Notes: generated from the letters alone by a model not told the origin. A stretch of 57,914 nucleotides of DNA from Polyangiaceae bacterium (GCA_023150915.1 JAKLKA010000031.1:1-57914); one strand, 5' to 3'. Shown: positions 43,762-52,977, numbered from the stretch's first letter. Translations and numbers: made by a program.

Positions 43762-44549
43762 CAGTCGGCCACCTGCGCGCGAAGCTTCACGTTGAGCTCG
43801 TACTCGCCGTCCTGATCGTCGGGGAAATCGACGGCCATGTCCGAGTCGTCTTCGAGCTCGACGCGGGCTTCGACGGTCTTGCTCTCGGGGACCACGATGC
43901 TCATCTTCGTGCTCTGCCAGGTCTTGTACTCGCGACCACGGGCATCCACGCGCTCGATCTCGACACCCAACACGTGATGACCTGGCGCGACCGCGTGCTC
44001 GTAGATCGCCTTTTCGTCATCGGCCGAGAAGCGATCGCCGGCGACGTAGACCACGCCGTCGTCGAGCGTCACGACGAACTTGCTGATGCGGGCGTTGTCG
44101 CCGTCGGTCTCGACGAAGACCTTGAGCTTGCTCTTGAACATCGTCGTGGTCAGTGCGGCCACGCGGGCGCGCAGGGCGGCGATGTCTCCCAGCAGGCGGT
44201 CGTACTCTGCGGGCGCGGGTGCCGCGCCGCCGTCCGGGAACTCGTTCGGGCGGGGAGTGAGCGGCGACGGTTTGGTCTTCTCGTCGGGGCGGTCGCTCTG
44301 CTTGGGCGGCGGCTCACCCAGATCCGCCGCGGCTGCCCCGGGCGGCGTGGATCCGCCGTCCGACTTGTCGTCTTTGGCGTCCTTCTTGTCGTCCTTGGCC
44401 TTGTCGTCCTTCTTGCCCTTGTCGTCCTTGTCCGCGGCCTTCTTCTCCGCTTCCTTCGGTGCGGCGCCCTTCTTGGGCTGGGCGAAGGCCACCAGAGCAG
44501 AGAGAACGACGAGCAGTACCACCCAGAGATGACGGGATTTCGGGCGCAT
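43761..44549 (-). CDS. Exported Lys/Asp-rich protein coupled to the TPR-like gene
   Basis: A 262-residue protein with an N-terminal hydrophobic signal (LWVVLLVVLSALVAFAQ), a Lys/Asp low-complexity region (28-65, DDKGKKDDKAKDDKKD) and a C-terminal beta-rich domain (130-262) that I do not recognise. Proteins of this kind in myxobacteria are often mis-annotated as dihydrolipoamide acyltransferases because of the linker. A TACCCT element lies 12 bases before the ATG. The stop shares a base with the TPR-like gene start. Confidence 0.68.
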   Translation of the reverse strand: MRPKSRHLWVVLLVVLSALVAFAQPKKGAAPKEAEKKAADKDDKGKKDDKAKDDKKDAKDDKSDGGSTPPGAAAADLGEPPPKQSDRPDEKTKPSPLTPRPNEFPDGGAAPAPAEYDRLLGDIAALRARVAALTTTMFKSKLKVFVETDGDNARISKFVVTLDDGVVYVAGDRFSADDEKAIYEHAVAPGHHVLGVEIERVDARGREYKTWQSTKMSIVVPESKTVEARVELEDDSDMAVDFPDDQDGEYELNVKLRAQVAD

Positions 44550-44711
44550 GGCTGGGCACCGAGGGTATCACGCCGCCCCAGGCCCGTGGGCGGCGGGAAA
44601 TTGGCTGGAAACCCACGGCTTTCGCCGGCGTGAGGGGAGCGCGGGTCGGCGCGCGCACGGCGCCCGCGCGGCGCCCGCCGGGGCTGGAGGAAGTGTTCCG
44701 TCTCGGCACGG

Positions 44712-44739
44712 TTGTCGCCGAGACTTCGGGTGTTACGCT
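44712..44739 (+). promoter_or_regulatory. Candidate sigma70-type promoter (TTGTCG-16-TACGCT)
   Basis: TTGTCG at 44712 and TACGCT at 44734 are 16 bases apart. Transcription from here gives a leader of about 23 bases that includes the GGGAGG ribosome-binding site. The rest of the 219-base gap is GC-rich and shows nothing else. Confidence 0.5.
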
Positions 44740-44768
44740 CCGTGTTCGTGACGGTGGGAGGCTCTGCT

Positions 44769-45746
44769 GTGCGTATTCAATACATTTGGGTGATCGGCGC
44801 GCTGGCGCTTTGCGGCTGTGGGAACGACGACGAGACGCCGGGGCCCGCGGCGGACGTGACGCTGCCCGATCCCGGCCCGAACGGCTGGCAATGGACCACC
44901 GGCACCTTCGAGGTGCCCCAAGGGGAAGAGATCCAGGACTGCTATTTCTTCGAGGTTCCGGGGGACAAGCCGGTCTTCGTCAACCGAATCACGCTGGCGC
45001 AGAACGAGGGCACGCATCACATGAACGTGTTCCGTGTCAAAACCGTGAAGGGCCTTTCCGGCAAGCACGGCGAGGTGGTCAAGGGTGGCGAGTGTTGGAA
45101 GAGCGTGAACTGGTCGGACTGGCCCCTGGTGACCAACAGCCAGTCGGGAGGCGCGACCGAGGATTGGAACCTGCCCGACCGGGTCGGGTTGAAGATCGAG
45201 CCAGGCGAGATGCTCATGCTTCAGACCCACTACGTGAACGGGAGCACGCAGGCGACACCGACTCGCGGCAAGGTCGTGGTGAACTTCTACGGTGCCGAGC
45301 CGAGCGAAATCGACCACGAGATGGGCACGCTGTTCGCGACCAACCAGAACATTCGCATCTGCCCCGGCGACACCAAGAAGACCTTCGAGGCGACCTGCAA
45401 AGTCGGGCAAGACGGGCCGGTGACGGTGGCCGCGGCGAACGGCCACTTCCACAGCCGGGGCGACCGCTTCACCATGAAGACGTGGGAGCCCATGGGCGGG
45501 GCGGGTGCGCCGTTCTACGAGAGCTTGACCTGGGACGAACCTCCCTTCACGAAGGACCTTTCCGTGCCCATCGCGGACAAAGGTGGCATCACTTGGACGT
45601 GCGAGTTCTCGGCCCTGGCCAGCGAGTGCGGCGATCCGAAGGACGAGTGCTGCTTCACCTTCGGCGGGAAGGTCGAATTTCAAGAGCACTGCAACGCGTT
45701 CGCGTACTACTGGCCCAAGGGCGCCAGCGACAAGAACTGCTTCTAG
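44769..45746 (+). CDS. Copper type II monooxygenase-like lipoprotein
   Basis: A 325-residue lipoprotein (LCGC lipobox, Cys17) with the two-domain layout of peptidyl-glycine and dopamine monooxygenases. CuH-site ligands appear as GTHHMNVF (His83, His84) and LQTHYVN (His154). The CuM site has GHFHSRGD (His226, His228), but its Met ligand, normally in DEMC, is replaced: the sequence reads DECC (Cys294). The enzyme may still bind copper, with altered chemistry. The GTG at 44769 is chosen for GGGAGG seven bases upstream and the lipoprotein signal. A lipoprotein gene overlaps the 3' end. Confidence 0.8.
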   Translation: MRIQYIWVIGALALCGCGNDDETPGPAADVTLPDPGPNGWQWTTGTFEVPQGEEIQDCYFFEVPGDKPVFVNRITLAQNEGTHHMNVFRVKTVKGLSGKHGEVVKGGECWKSVNWSDWPLVTNSQSGGATEDWNLPDRVGLKIEPGEMLMLQTHYVNGSTQATPTRGKVVVNFYGAEPSEIDHEMGTLFATNQNIRICPGDTKKTFEATCKVGQDGPVTVAAANGHFHSRGDRFTMKTWEPMGGAGAPFYESLTWDEPPFTKDLSVPIADKGGITWTCEFSALASECGDPKDECCFTFGGKVEFQEHCNAFAYYWPKGASDKNCF

Positions 45747-46330
45747 TCACTCTGCTGCTCGCGCTCGGCTGCGACACGACGCCCGACCCAGCCGGCACCG
45801 GCGGCGCGAGCGGCACCTCGCTGGGGGTGCAGGTGGCGCTCTACACCGCCGAGGGTGACGGCTACGACGTGCTCGAGTCGGGCGCCGATCTCGAGCTTTG
45901 GGCGGCACCTCAGGGGGGGCACTGGTCCCGCATCGGCGCGCGGGTCGGGGGCTTGGGCTCGGACACGGCCGAGCTGGTGGCGCGGCTGATCGACCCGGCC
46001 ACGGGCGCTGTGCTCGCCCAGGCGAGCCGCACGGCGCCGATGATCCCCACGCCCGGCGATCCCGCCTTCAAACACCCCGATCCCAGCGACATGATGCACG
46101 TCGTCCATTTGCCGATGTGCCCCGCAGACGACGCGCGCGGGGTCGACGGGGTGAGCTATCGCCTGGAGCTGGAGGTGACCGAGCTGTATGGCGCCTTCTC
46201 CACCGGCTCGGTGGCAATCCCGGTCGTGCCGCGCTGCGGTCAGCCCCCCGGCGCCGGCCTCTCGCACTGCCAGTGCGAGTGCGGGCCAAGCTACGTCCCA
46301 GGCAAGTGCGCCCTGCCCGAGACGGGCTAG
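45710..46330 (+). CDS. Lipoprotein with unclear start, downstream of the copper enzyme
   Basis: About 200 residues. A lipoprotein signal is evident (LLVTLLLALGC) and a soluble domain follows with a Cys-rich end (CQCECGPSYVPGKC). The frame has no ATG, GTG or TTG before the signal within reach. CTG at 45710 (20-residue signal with two Arg) is the best choice, CTG at 45737 the next. It overlaps the copper-enzyme gene by up to 37 bases, so translation may depend on it, or the two may be joined by frameshifting. The function is unknown but a partner role for the copper protein is plausible. Confidence 0.5.
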   Translation: MAQGRQRQELLLVTLLLALGCDTTPDPAGTGGASGTSLGVQVALYTAEGDGYDVLESGADLELWAAPQGGHWSRIGARVGGLGSDTAELVARLIDPATGAVLAQASRTAPMIPTPGDPAFKHPDPSDMMHVVHLPMCPADDARGVDGVSYRLELEVTELYGAFSTGSVAIPVVPRCGQPPGAGLSHCQCECGPSYVPGKCALPETG

Positions 46331-46416
46331 TGTGTCAGCGTGTGCCACCCGCGGGGCGAAGAACCCCGGGAAAGAGGCAGCGTGAGGCTGGCACCCGGTT
46401 TGCAAACGGGGGCCCC

Positions 46417-48168
46417 ATGCGAAAGCGCCACTACCTGCTCGCGGGTCTCGCCTTGTCGATGTTGGTCTCTGCCGGGGCCCAGGACGCTCGCGCCTGCGGC
46501 GGCACCTTCTGTGACTCCGGGCCGCAGGCCATGCCCGTCGACCAGTCGGGTGAGAACGTGTTGTTCGTGATGGACGGCAAGACCGTGGAAGCCCACGTGC
46601 AGATCCAGTACCAGGGCGCGGCCGAGCGCTTCGCGTGGATCGTGCCGATGCCGAAGGTGCCCGACGTGCAGGTCGGGTCGGCGCTCTTGTTCAACGCCTT
46701 GCTCCAGGGCACGGTGCCCCAGTTCGGCTTCACACAGCAGACCGACGTCTGCGACCGCGGGAACGGCGACTCGGCCAGCGGGGCCGGCGGCTCGGGGGGC
46801 GGCAGCCTGGGCATGGGCGGCGCTGGGGGCGGCGCCGGCAGCGGCCCCCAGGTCGTCTACGAGAAGACGGTCGGCGCCTTCGAGGTCGTCGTGCTCCAGG
46901 GCGGCACGGCCGAAGAGGTCGGCAAGTGGCTGGTGGACAACAACTACCAGAACATCCCCACCGCACCCGAGATCCTCAAGGACTACGTGGCCCAGAAGTA
47001 CGTGTTCGTGGCCATCAAGCTCACGGCGGGCGCGAACAGCAACGAGATCCACCCGCTGGTCTTCCGCTACGAGGGCGACGAGCCGTGCGTGCCGCTCAAG
47101 CTGACTCGTGTGGCAGCCACCGAAGACATGGCGGTGCGCACGTTCTTCTTGGGCGACGACCGCGTGGTGCCGACGAACTTCAAGCACGTCACACTCAATC
47201 CTGCGCGCATCGACTGGTCGACGATGGGGCAGAACTACAAGCAGGTCGTGTCGCGCGCCGTCGACAGCCCAGTGGCCAACGGGAAGGCTTTCGTCACCGA
47301 GTATGCCGGGGCGAGCAGCGTCGTCGGTCAGTTCACCTTCTACAGCCCGAGCTGGAATTCACAAGAGCTCGAGGGCATCGACCCGAAAGAGCTCGTCAGC
47401 AAGCTCGAGCAGATGGGCCTCCTGCTCTGCAGCCCATACCGGTACTACTCGAGCGACGGCGATTGTCAGTACAACCACCCGCTGGTGAAGGCCCTGTTGA
47501 CCCAGTATTTGCCAGTTCCTGCCGGGCTGTCCCCCGCCGAGTTCTACGGGGCGCTTGCACAGCATGCCGACGAGATCGACATGACCCAGTGGAACGCAGC
47601 CGAGCTGGCTGCCGACTTCAAGCTGCGCATCCAGGATCCGGCCAAGCACGCCTCGGAGATCGTGAGCAAGTGGCCCTACCTGACGCGCCTATTCACCACC
47701 ATCTCGCCCTCCGAGATGACCGAAGACCCGATGTTCCACGCGCACCCGGGGCTGGACCCCGTGCAGCCGCTGAACATGGCGGTGCGGCGCACCAACTGCT
47801 GCGGGGCGTCGACCATGGACCTGGGCGACACCGAGATCGCCTACGACAAGACCACGGGCTCGTGGCCGGTGTGGGACAGTGCCATGCCCTTTGCGCAACA
47901 GATCGACGAGTTCTCGCTCGCCGGCGATCGCATCACGCTGGTCGACAACGGCTCGAAGATCTCTGGCCAGATCGCCGCGTGGAACACCGAGAACCAGCAG
48001 ACGTGTTTCCCACCCGGCGCCAAGAAAGCAGCGTCCGACGACACGGAAGACATGCTCGAGCTGGCGGGCGGGACTGCGTGTGGCGTATCCGGTCGCGGGT
48101 CGGCCCCTGCGGCGGCGTTCGCCCTCACCCTGCTCGGCCTCGCCGCGCTGGTGCGCCGACGGCGCTAG
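46417..48168 (+). CDS. DUF2330 exported protein with MYXO-CTERM-like tail
   Basis: A 583-residue exported protein. It has a signal peptide (LVSAGAQDARA), the start CGGTFC typical of the DUF2330 family, FAWIVPMPKVPDV, and a Gly-rich loop (about 125-145). The last 30 residues have CGVSG, a hydrophobic helix (PAAAFALTLLGLAALV) and RRRR, again the layout of MYXO-CTERM. Surface delivery is likely; the activity of DUF2330 is unknown. No clear Shine-Dalgarno is visible before the ATG; an 86-base gap precedes it. Confidence 0.82.
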   Translation: MRKRHYLLAGLALSMLVSAGAQDARACGGTFCDSGPQAMPVDQSGENVLFVMDGKTVEAHVQIQYQGAAERFAWIVPMPKVPDVQVGSALLFNALLQGTVPQFGFTQQTDVCDRGNGDSASGAGGSGGGSLGMGGAGGGAGSGPQVVYEKTVGAFEVVVLQGGTAEEVGKWLVDNNYQNIPTAPEILKDYVAQKYVFVAIKLTAGANSNEIHPLVFRYEGDEPCVPLKLTRVAATEDMAVRTFFLGDDRVVPTNFKHVTLNPARIDWSTMGQNYKQVVSRAVDSPVANGKAFVTEYAGASSVVGQFTFYSPSWNSQELEGIDPKELVSKLEQMGLLLCSPYRYYSSDGDCQYNHPLVKALLTQYLPVPAGLSPAEFYGALAQHADEIDMTQWNAAELAADFKLRIQDPAKHASEIVSKWPYLTRLFTTISPSEMTEDPMFHAHPGLDPVQPLNMAVRRTNCCGASTMDLGDTEIAYDKTTGSWPVWDSAMPFAQQIDEFSLAGDRITLVDNGSKISGQIAAWNTENQQTCFPPGAKKAASDDTEDMLELAGGTACGVSGRGSAPAAAFALTLLGLAALVRRRR

Positions 48169-48178
48169 CTCACCGGGA

Positions 48179-48697
48179 TCAGAGGCGGTCGGTGGTCGCG
48201 AACTGCTCGCCCAGGATCCGGCAGACCTCTTCCAGGTGCTCTCGATCGACCTCGCCGAAGGCAGCCAGGGCGTTCGAGTCCACGTCGAGCACCCCCAAGA
48301 TGCGACCTGCCGGCGTGACGATCGGGACGACGATCTCGGAGCGGGTGAGGGTCGAGCAGGCGATGTGATCGGCGAACAGCGCCACGTCGGGTACGAGCTG
48401 CGTGGCGCGTGCCCGCACCGCCGCGCCGCACACGCCGCGCGAGACCTCGATGCGCAGGCAGCCGTGGCCCCCCTGATAGGGACCGATCACCAGCAAGTCA
48501 GGCTTCACCAGCCGATAGCACCCGGTCCAGTCGAAGTAGGCGAAGGCGCCGTGGAGCTCGGCCACCACCGTGGCCAGCCCCGCGATCCAGTCGTCTTCAC
48601 CCCCGAGCAGCGAGCGGACCGCCGCCACCACCTCGCGGTAGCGCGCGGCGCGGGCCTCGGCCGAGGCCTCGAGCCCGAGTCCAGCTTCCGAGCTCAT
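48179..48697 (-). CDS. msrC: Free methionine-(R)-sulfoxide reductase (GAF fold)
   Basis: A 172-residue cytosolic enzyme that reduces free Met-R-sulfoxide. The three catalytic Cys are all present at the right spacing: Cys80 (GHGCLRI), Cys90 (GVCG) and Cys114 (HIACS), with intervals 10 and 24 as in the E. coli enzyme. The conserved SEIVVPI (here RSEIVVPIV) is also there. The ATG overlaps the gpmA stop (ATGA), so it is coupled to gpmA. Its link to glycolysis is probably only by operon. Confidence 0.92.
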   Translation of the reverse strand: MSSEAGLGLEASAEARAARYREVVAAVRSLLGGEDDWIAGLATVVAELHGAFAYFDWTGCYRLVKPDLLVIGPYQGGHGCLRIEVSRGVCGAAVRARATQLVPDVALFADHIACSTLTRSEIVVPIVTPAGRILGVLDVDSNALAAFGEVDREHLEEVCRILGEQFATTDRL

Positions 48698-49437
48698 GCC
48701 TTCAGCTGCGCCGCGACCGCTGCGGCGGCTCGGGCGGCGGCTTCCGGATCGCCGAGGTAGCGGCTCTTGATCGGGCGCAAGTCGTCGGTCAGCTCGTACA
48801 CCAGCGGGATCCCGGTCGGGATGTTCAGCTCGACGATGTCTTGCTCGCTCACGCCGTCGAGGTGTTTCACCAGCGCGCGCAGGCTGTTCCCGTGGGCCGC
48901 GATGATCACGCGCTCGCCGCGACGAAGGGCTGGGGCGATCTCCGTCTCCCAGTACGGCAGGAAGCGGGCCACCGTGTCCTTCAAGCACTCGGTAGCGGGC
49001 ACGTCGCCGGGGGCCAGATCGCGATAGCGGGGATCACGGCCGGGCCAACCCGCGTCCGCGGCATCCATCGCCGGCGGCGGAACGTCATAGCTGCGCCGCC
49101 AGATCTTGACCTGCGCCTCACCGTGCTTCTGCACCGTTTCGACCTTGTTCAGCCCCTGCAGCGCCCCGTACATGCGCTCGTTCAGACGCCAGGTCTTGTG
49201 AACCGGGATCCACATCTGATCCAGGCCCTCGAGCGTGAGCCACAGGGTCTTGATGGCGCGCTTCAGATACGAGGTAAACGCCCGGTCGAACACCAGGCCC
49301 TCGGCTGCCAGCAGCCGACCGGCGTTCTCGGCCTCGGCCACGCCCTCGGCGCTGAGCGGAACGTCGACCCAACCGGTGAAACGGTTCTCTTTGTTCCACT
49401 GGCTCTGACCATGCCGAAGAAGGACGAGAGTTCTCAT
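48694..49437 (-). CDS. gpmA: 2,3-bisphosphoglycerate-dependent phosphoglycerate mutase
   Basis: A 247-residue glycolytic enzyme interconverting 3- and 2-phosphoglycerate. The catalytic [10 protein letters not shown] (His9), the [13 protein letters not shown] substrate loop, [13 protein letters not shown] and [10 protein letters not shown] with the second His are all present. The length and PPPAMD segment fit the dPGM family. AGGTG lies upstream of the ATG. It is the middle gene of a minus-strand unit: outer-membrane barrel, gpmA, msrC. Confidence 0.96.
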   Translation of the reverse strand: MRTLVLLRHGQSQWNKENRFTGWVDVPLSAEGVAEAENAGRLLAAEGLVFDRAFTSYLKRAIKTLWLTLEGLDQMWIPVHKTWRLNERMYGALQGLNKVETVQKHGEAQVKIWRRSYDVPPPAMDAADAGWPGRDPRYRDLAPGDVPATECLKDTVARFLPYWETEIAPALRRGERVIIAAHGNSLRALVKHLDGVSEQDIVELNIPTGIPLVYELTDDLRPIKSRYLGDPEAAARAAAAVAAQLKA

Positions 49438-49476
49438 CGTTGTTCACCTGGTGCGTTGGCGCGCAAGCGCCGGCCT

Positions 49477-50166
49477 TCAGCTCGAGAACGGGAGGAACAC
49501 GCTGAGCCCACCCATCGCCGAGACGTCGTTCACGATCTTCTCGACGCCGAACGGCGCGCGGTGATTGCGCACGTGATCGCGGACGTCGAGCCTCAGCGCC
49601 AGCCACTGCGCCAAATAGAACTTGAGGCCGAAGCCGCCCGATCCGGTGAGCCCCAGGCCGCCGGAAGCGCTGGTGTCGGTCGCACCGCCACCGAGCGCCA
49701 GGTAGAAGTCGAAGCGATGAATCGGGCCGCCGAACCAGCGGACCTTACCGTACGACATGCTCCAGATCAGGTGCCCCAGGAAGAGTTGCACGTCCTCCTC
49801 GGGCGATTCGGTGAACTGCACGAGCCCCTGCTGGCGATCGATGATCGACTGCAAGAGCCCGTAGCTCTGCCGGGTCCGGAAGTACGAAGCCTCCAGCCCC
49901 AGATCCTCACTGAAGTGGAAGGTGTAGGCCCCGCCGTAGACCGGCGCGCCGTCGGCGATGTCCGCTGCGTACCACCCGCCCATGGCCGAGAGCTCGTGCC
50001 GCAACGCCTTCTTGAACAGACGGGGCACGACCCCGCGGTACGCGCGCTTGCCGATCAGCTGCTCCTTGAGCGCCTCGTCCACGCACTGCGCCGCGGCCCT
50101 CGACGGGGACAGAAACGCGACGAGGCAGGCCAGAGTGGCAATGACGAGCAGAAATCGGGGGGCCAA
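49477..50166 (-). CDS. Outer-membrane beta-barrel protein, myxobacterial type
   Basis: A 229-residue protein with a signal peptide (LSPSRAAAQ) and a C-terminal series of amphipathic strands (GAYTFHFSEDLGLEASYF, FDFYLALGGGATD, FGLKFYLAQWLALRLDVRDHV) ending in hydrophobic LSVFLPF. It resembles the small outer-membrane barrel family found mainly in myxobacteria. The start is TTG at 50166, since no ATG or GTG is in frame before the signal. A TATGAT element lies upstream. The gap to gpmA is 39 bases. Confidence 0.75.
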   Translation of the reverse strand: MAPRFLLVIATLACLVAFLSPSRAAAQCVDEALKEQLIGKRAYRGVVPRLFKKALRHELSAMGGWYAADIADGAPVYGGAYTFHFSEDLGLEASYFRTRQSYGLLQSIIDRQQGLVQFTESPEEDVQLFLGHLIWSMSYGKVRWFGGPIHRFDFYLALGGGATDTSASGGLGLTGSGGFGLKFYLAQWLALRLDVRDHVRNHRAPFGVEKIVNDVSAMGGLSVFLPFSS

Positions 50167-50209
50167 GCCGACACACCGATATCATAGGATGGCGCCGGCG
50201 CGGCTCGAT

Positions 50210-50215
50210 TATGCT
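50210..50215 (+). promoter_or_regulatory. -10 candidate (TATGCT) for the FG-GAP gene
   Basis: TATGCT lies 55 bases before ATG 50271. The same hexamer occurs at 3440 and 36858. The 104-base divergent gap also holds the barrel gene's TATGAT on the other strand. Confidence 0.38.
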
Positions 50216-50270
50216 CAGCGGCGCCCCGTTTTTGGGGCCGGCTGCCCCCGCCAGGGCCCCAGGACGCGAG

Positions 50271-51635
50271 ATGGCGACCAAGACCCCGGTAAAGTCGGCC
50301 GTGCTGGCCCTGCTGGTGTCGTGGGCTGGGCTCGCCCCCGCCCAACCCGACAAGGCGGCTCTGCCCGCTCCCGAGGGCGCGAAGGCGTGCACGACCGGCC
50401 GGGTCAGCGCGCTCAGCGAGCTCGGCTGCGAGCTCGGCCACGCCTTGGGCAAGATACCCGGCGGCGCATTGGTGGTGGCAGCGCCGCTCACCGGCGACGC
50501 GCGGCCGGCCGACGCGGCCGCGCTCACGGGGCGAATCGTTTCCATCACCGCCGGCGCCCTCGGCCTGCAGAGCTCGGCGGAGGCGGCCACGCTGGCTCGG
50601 GCCAGGACCCTGGCGGCGCGCGCCGGGACCTTGGTCCACGTCATCCCCGAGATCCAGCGCGGCGAGCTCCGACTCACCGTGGACGTCTATCCGGTTCCCA
50701 AGAGCTTCTGGGATCGCGTGCGCGACCCGCTGCCGAATCCCCGAGCGCACGCGTTCGCCAGCCGGCGGCTGGACGCCGAGCTACGCACGTTCTTTCCGCC
50801 CGTGCCGCTGCTGGCCAAGCGCACCGACAAGGCCACGACCGGCGAGCAGAGCCCGGTCGCGGTCGCGTGCGGGGACTTGAACGGCGACGGGTCGCTCGAG
50901 GCCGTGCTGGTGAGCCGCTCGCGCGCGCAGGTCGGCCGCCTTCGGTCTGGGCGCTTCGTCGCCTCGGCCACCGCGGCGTGGACACAGCTCGCGCCGCTGT
51001 CGCGGGCGCCGTTGCGCGAGCCCATTGCCAGCGCCAGCATCGAACCGGGTCGGTTCGTCGACATCGGGCTCTCGGACCGGCTGGATGCCGTGCGCTTGGA
51101 CGCGAGCTTCGCCCACGTGGAGAAGCTGGGTCGCAAGCTGCCCTGGCCCGGCGGCGGCTGCTCCAAGCTGGTCGGGACCAGCTTTCGCCCGGAAATCGAG
51201 GGCTGTGGGGCCGGTGACGCCGTCTCGAAGTCGCCCCAGCTCGATCGACCGGGCGACGCGCTGGCCGGTGCGGTGCTGGTGGGCAAAGACGGCAAGCCCC
51301 GGCACGTGCGGGCGCTCCGCGTGTTCAACGAGAGCACGCTTCTGGTTCGCGACGACGCTGGACGCAGTGCCCGCCTCGAGGGGGCCGGCGCGCAGCTGGC
51401 GATCGGCGATCTCGACGGCGACGGTCAACCCGAGATCGTGAGCAGCAGCGACACCCTCGACGAGAAGGGCGACGCCCTGGTGGTCCATACGCTTCAGGAC
51501 GATTCGAAGCTGGTCGAGCGCTTCCGCATGGCCGTGCCCACGGGGGTGCGCGCGCTCGCGACCTGCCCCGCCGAGGGCATCGGCGTGGCGGCCATCGTGC
51601 TGGCGACCCCGGGCGAGCTCTGGGTGATCCGATGA
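50271..51635 (+). CDS. Exported FG-GAP/VCBS repeat protein
   Basis: A 454-residue exported protein. It has a signal peptide (ALLVSWAGLAPAQ), a first half of unknown fold (40-200) and two FG-GAP-like calcium loops: GDLNGDGSLEAVLVS and GDLDGDGQPEIVSSSD. Such repeats form beta-propeller blades. Its stop overlaps the start of the solute-binding protein in ATGA. The start MATKTPVK is chosen as it begins the signal peptide; an earlier start at 50211 gives a non-signal sequence. The pairing with a binding protein is unusual. Confidence 0.7.
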   Translation: MATKTPVKSAVLALLVSWAGLAPAQPDKAALPAPEGAKACTTGRVSALSELGCELGHALGKIPGGALVVAAPLTGDARPADAAALTGRIVSITAGALGLQSSAEAATLARARTLAARAGTLVHVIPEIQRGELRLTVDVYPVPKSFWDRVRDPLPNPRAHAFASRRLDAELRTFFPPVPLLAKRTDKATTGEQSPVAVACGDLNGDGSLEAVLVSRSRAQVGRLRSGRFVASATAAWTQLAPLSRAPLREPIASASIEPGRFVDIGLSDRLDAVRLDASFAHVEKLGRKLPWPGGGCSKLVGTSFRPEIEGCGAGDAVSKSPQLDRPGDALAGAVLVGKDGKPRHVRALRVFNESTLLVRDDAGRSARLEGAGAQLAIGDLDGDGQPEIVSSSDTLDEKGDALVVHTLQDDSKLVERFRMAVPTGVRALATCPAEGIGVAAIVLATPGELWVIR

Positions 51636-52945
51636 CCCCGCTCACGCGCCGCGCGTTCACCGGCGCGCTGGCGGCGCTGGCGCTCGCACCCCGCAAAGGG
51701 ATCGCTCTCGGCCGCAAGCCCTACGGTGGCGTGCTGAAGCTGAAGCTGCCGTGGCCGCTCGACGGCATCGATCCACACGCCATCGACGACGCCGTGGCTG
51801 CGCTGTTCGGCCCGGCCATTGCCGACCCGCTGTATGCGCTCGACCCCGCCGGGCGGCCCTATCCCGCGCTGGCTGCCGCGCTGCCCGAGCCGGTGAAGGG
51901 TGGCACGCGGGTGGCGGTGCGGCCGAACCTGCTCTCGGGCCGCGGCGTTGCCCTGGATGCGCGCGACGTGCTGGCCTCGCTCGCGCGGTCCGAGCGGGCC
52001 GGCGGCGCGGGCCTGATCGCGCCCCTGGGCAAGCCCGCACCCGATCCCAAAGACGCGCTCGCCATCACCTTCACCCACCCCGATCCGAGCTTCGTGGCCG
52101 AGCGTCTGGCAAGCCCGCTCACCGCGGTGGTCCCCCGGGGGTTTTCCCGGGGCAAGCCCGACGGCACCGGCGCGTTCGTCGCGGAGGTGGGGCGCGACCA
52201 GCTGGTGCTTCGGCGCAACCTGAACGCCGCCCGCGGCGCGGCCCTGCTCGAACGCATCGAGATCCGCGCCGCCTTGGACCTCAAAGACGCGTTGCGCGCC
52301 TTCGAGGCCGGCGAGATCGACGTGAGCTGGCTGGGCGAGTTCTTGCACAAGCCCCGGCCGGGCGCGGTGAAGTTCGACGGCGGCAGCCTGGGCTGGGTGC
52401 TGCTGCGCACCGGTAAGGACGCCGGGCCCTGGGGAGCACCCGGGGTGGCTCAGAAGTTGGTCGACGCGCTCCCTGCGGGGCGGCTCTCGCACCTGGGGCT
52501 CTCGAACGCCGGCGGCGTGGGGCAGGGGGATCCGGCCTGGGGCGGGGAAGCCGCCGAGCTGCTGGTGGTGGAAGGGGCGGTGCACCTCGAGCAGATCGCG
52601 CGCGAGCTGAGCGCCATCTTCTCGCGTCCGGGCCACGAGCTGCGGGTGGCCTCGCGCCCCTTGGCGGAGCTCGCCTACCGTCGCGAGCGCGGGCGCTTCG
52701 CCCTGATGCTCGACGTGGCGCGCCCCGCGGGAACTGGGCCGGGTGCCGCGCAGCTCGGCGTGCTCACGGCCGAGAACCCTGCCCTGGCCCGGAAGCCGAC
52801 GCTCACCGCGTCGGGAACCCCGCGCGACGTTGCCGCCACCCTCTCGCTCGGGGTCGTCGGGCAGCTGCGCGCGTCGGGCGCACACGTCGGGTCCCTGCGG
52901 GATCTGGGGGCGCTCGATTGGGGCGCCACCTGGCGCAAGCCTTGA
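51632..52945 (+). CDS. Tat-exported solute-binding protein, family 5-like
   Basis: A 437-residue protein with a twin-arginine signal (LTRRAFTGALAALALAP) and a peptide/nickel-type binding-protein fold (DGIDPHAIDDAVAALFGPAI, then YALDPAGRPYPALAAALPEP and FTHPDPSFVAERLAS). It is shorter than the 500-550 residues usual for family 5. No permease or ATPase of the peptide-transport type is nearby, so it may act as a sensor or use components coded elsewhere. It is translationally coupled to the FG-GAP protein. Confidence 0.75.
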   Translation: MTPLTRRAFTGALAALALAPRKGIALGRKPYGGVLKLKLPWPLDGIDPHAIDDAVAALFGPAIADPLYALDPAGRPYPALAAALPEPVKGGTRVAVRPNLLSGRGVALDARDVLASLARSERAGGAGLIAPLGKPAPDPKDALAITFTHPDPSFVAERLASPLTAVVPRGFSRGKPDGTGAFVAEVGRDQLVLRRNLNAARGAALLERIEIRAALDLKDALRAFEAGEIDVSWLGEFLHKPRPGAVKFDGGSLGWVLLRTGKDAGPWGAPGVAQKLVDALPAGRLSHLGLSNAGGVGQGDPAWGGEAAELLVVEGAVHLEQIARELSAIFSRPGHELRVASRPLAELAYRRERGRFALMLDVARPAGTGPGAAQLGVLTAENPALARKPTLTASGTPRDVAATLSLGVVGQLRASGAHVGSLRDLGALDWGATWRKP

Positions 52946-52977
52946 GTCTGCGGGGGCATCCGCGCTAGAGAACCCGC

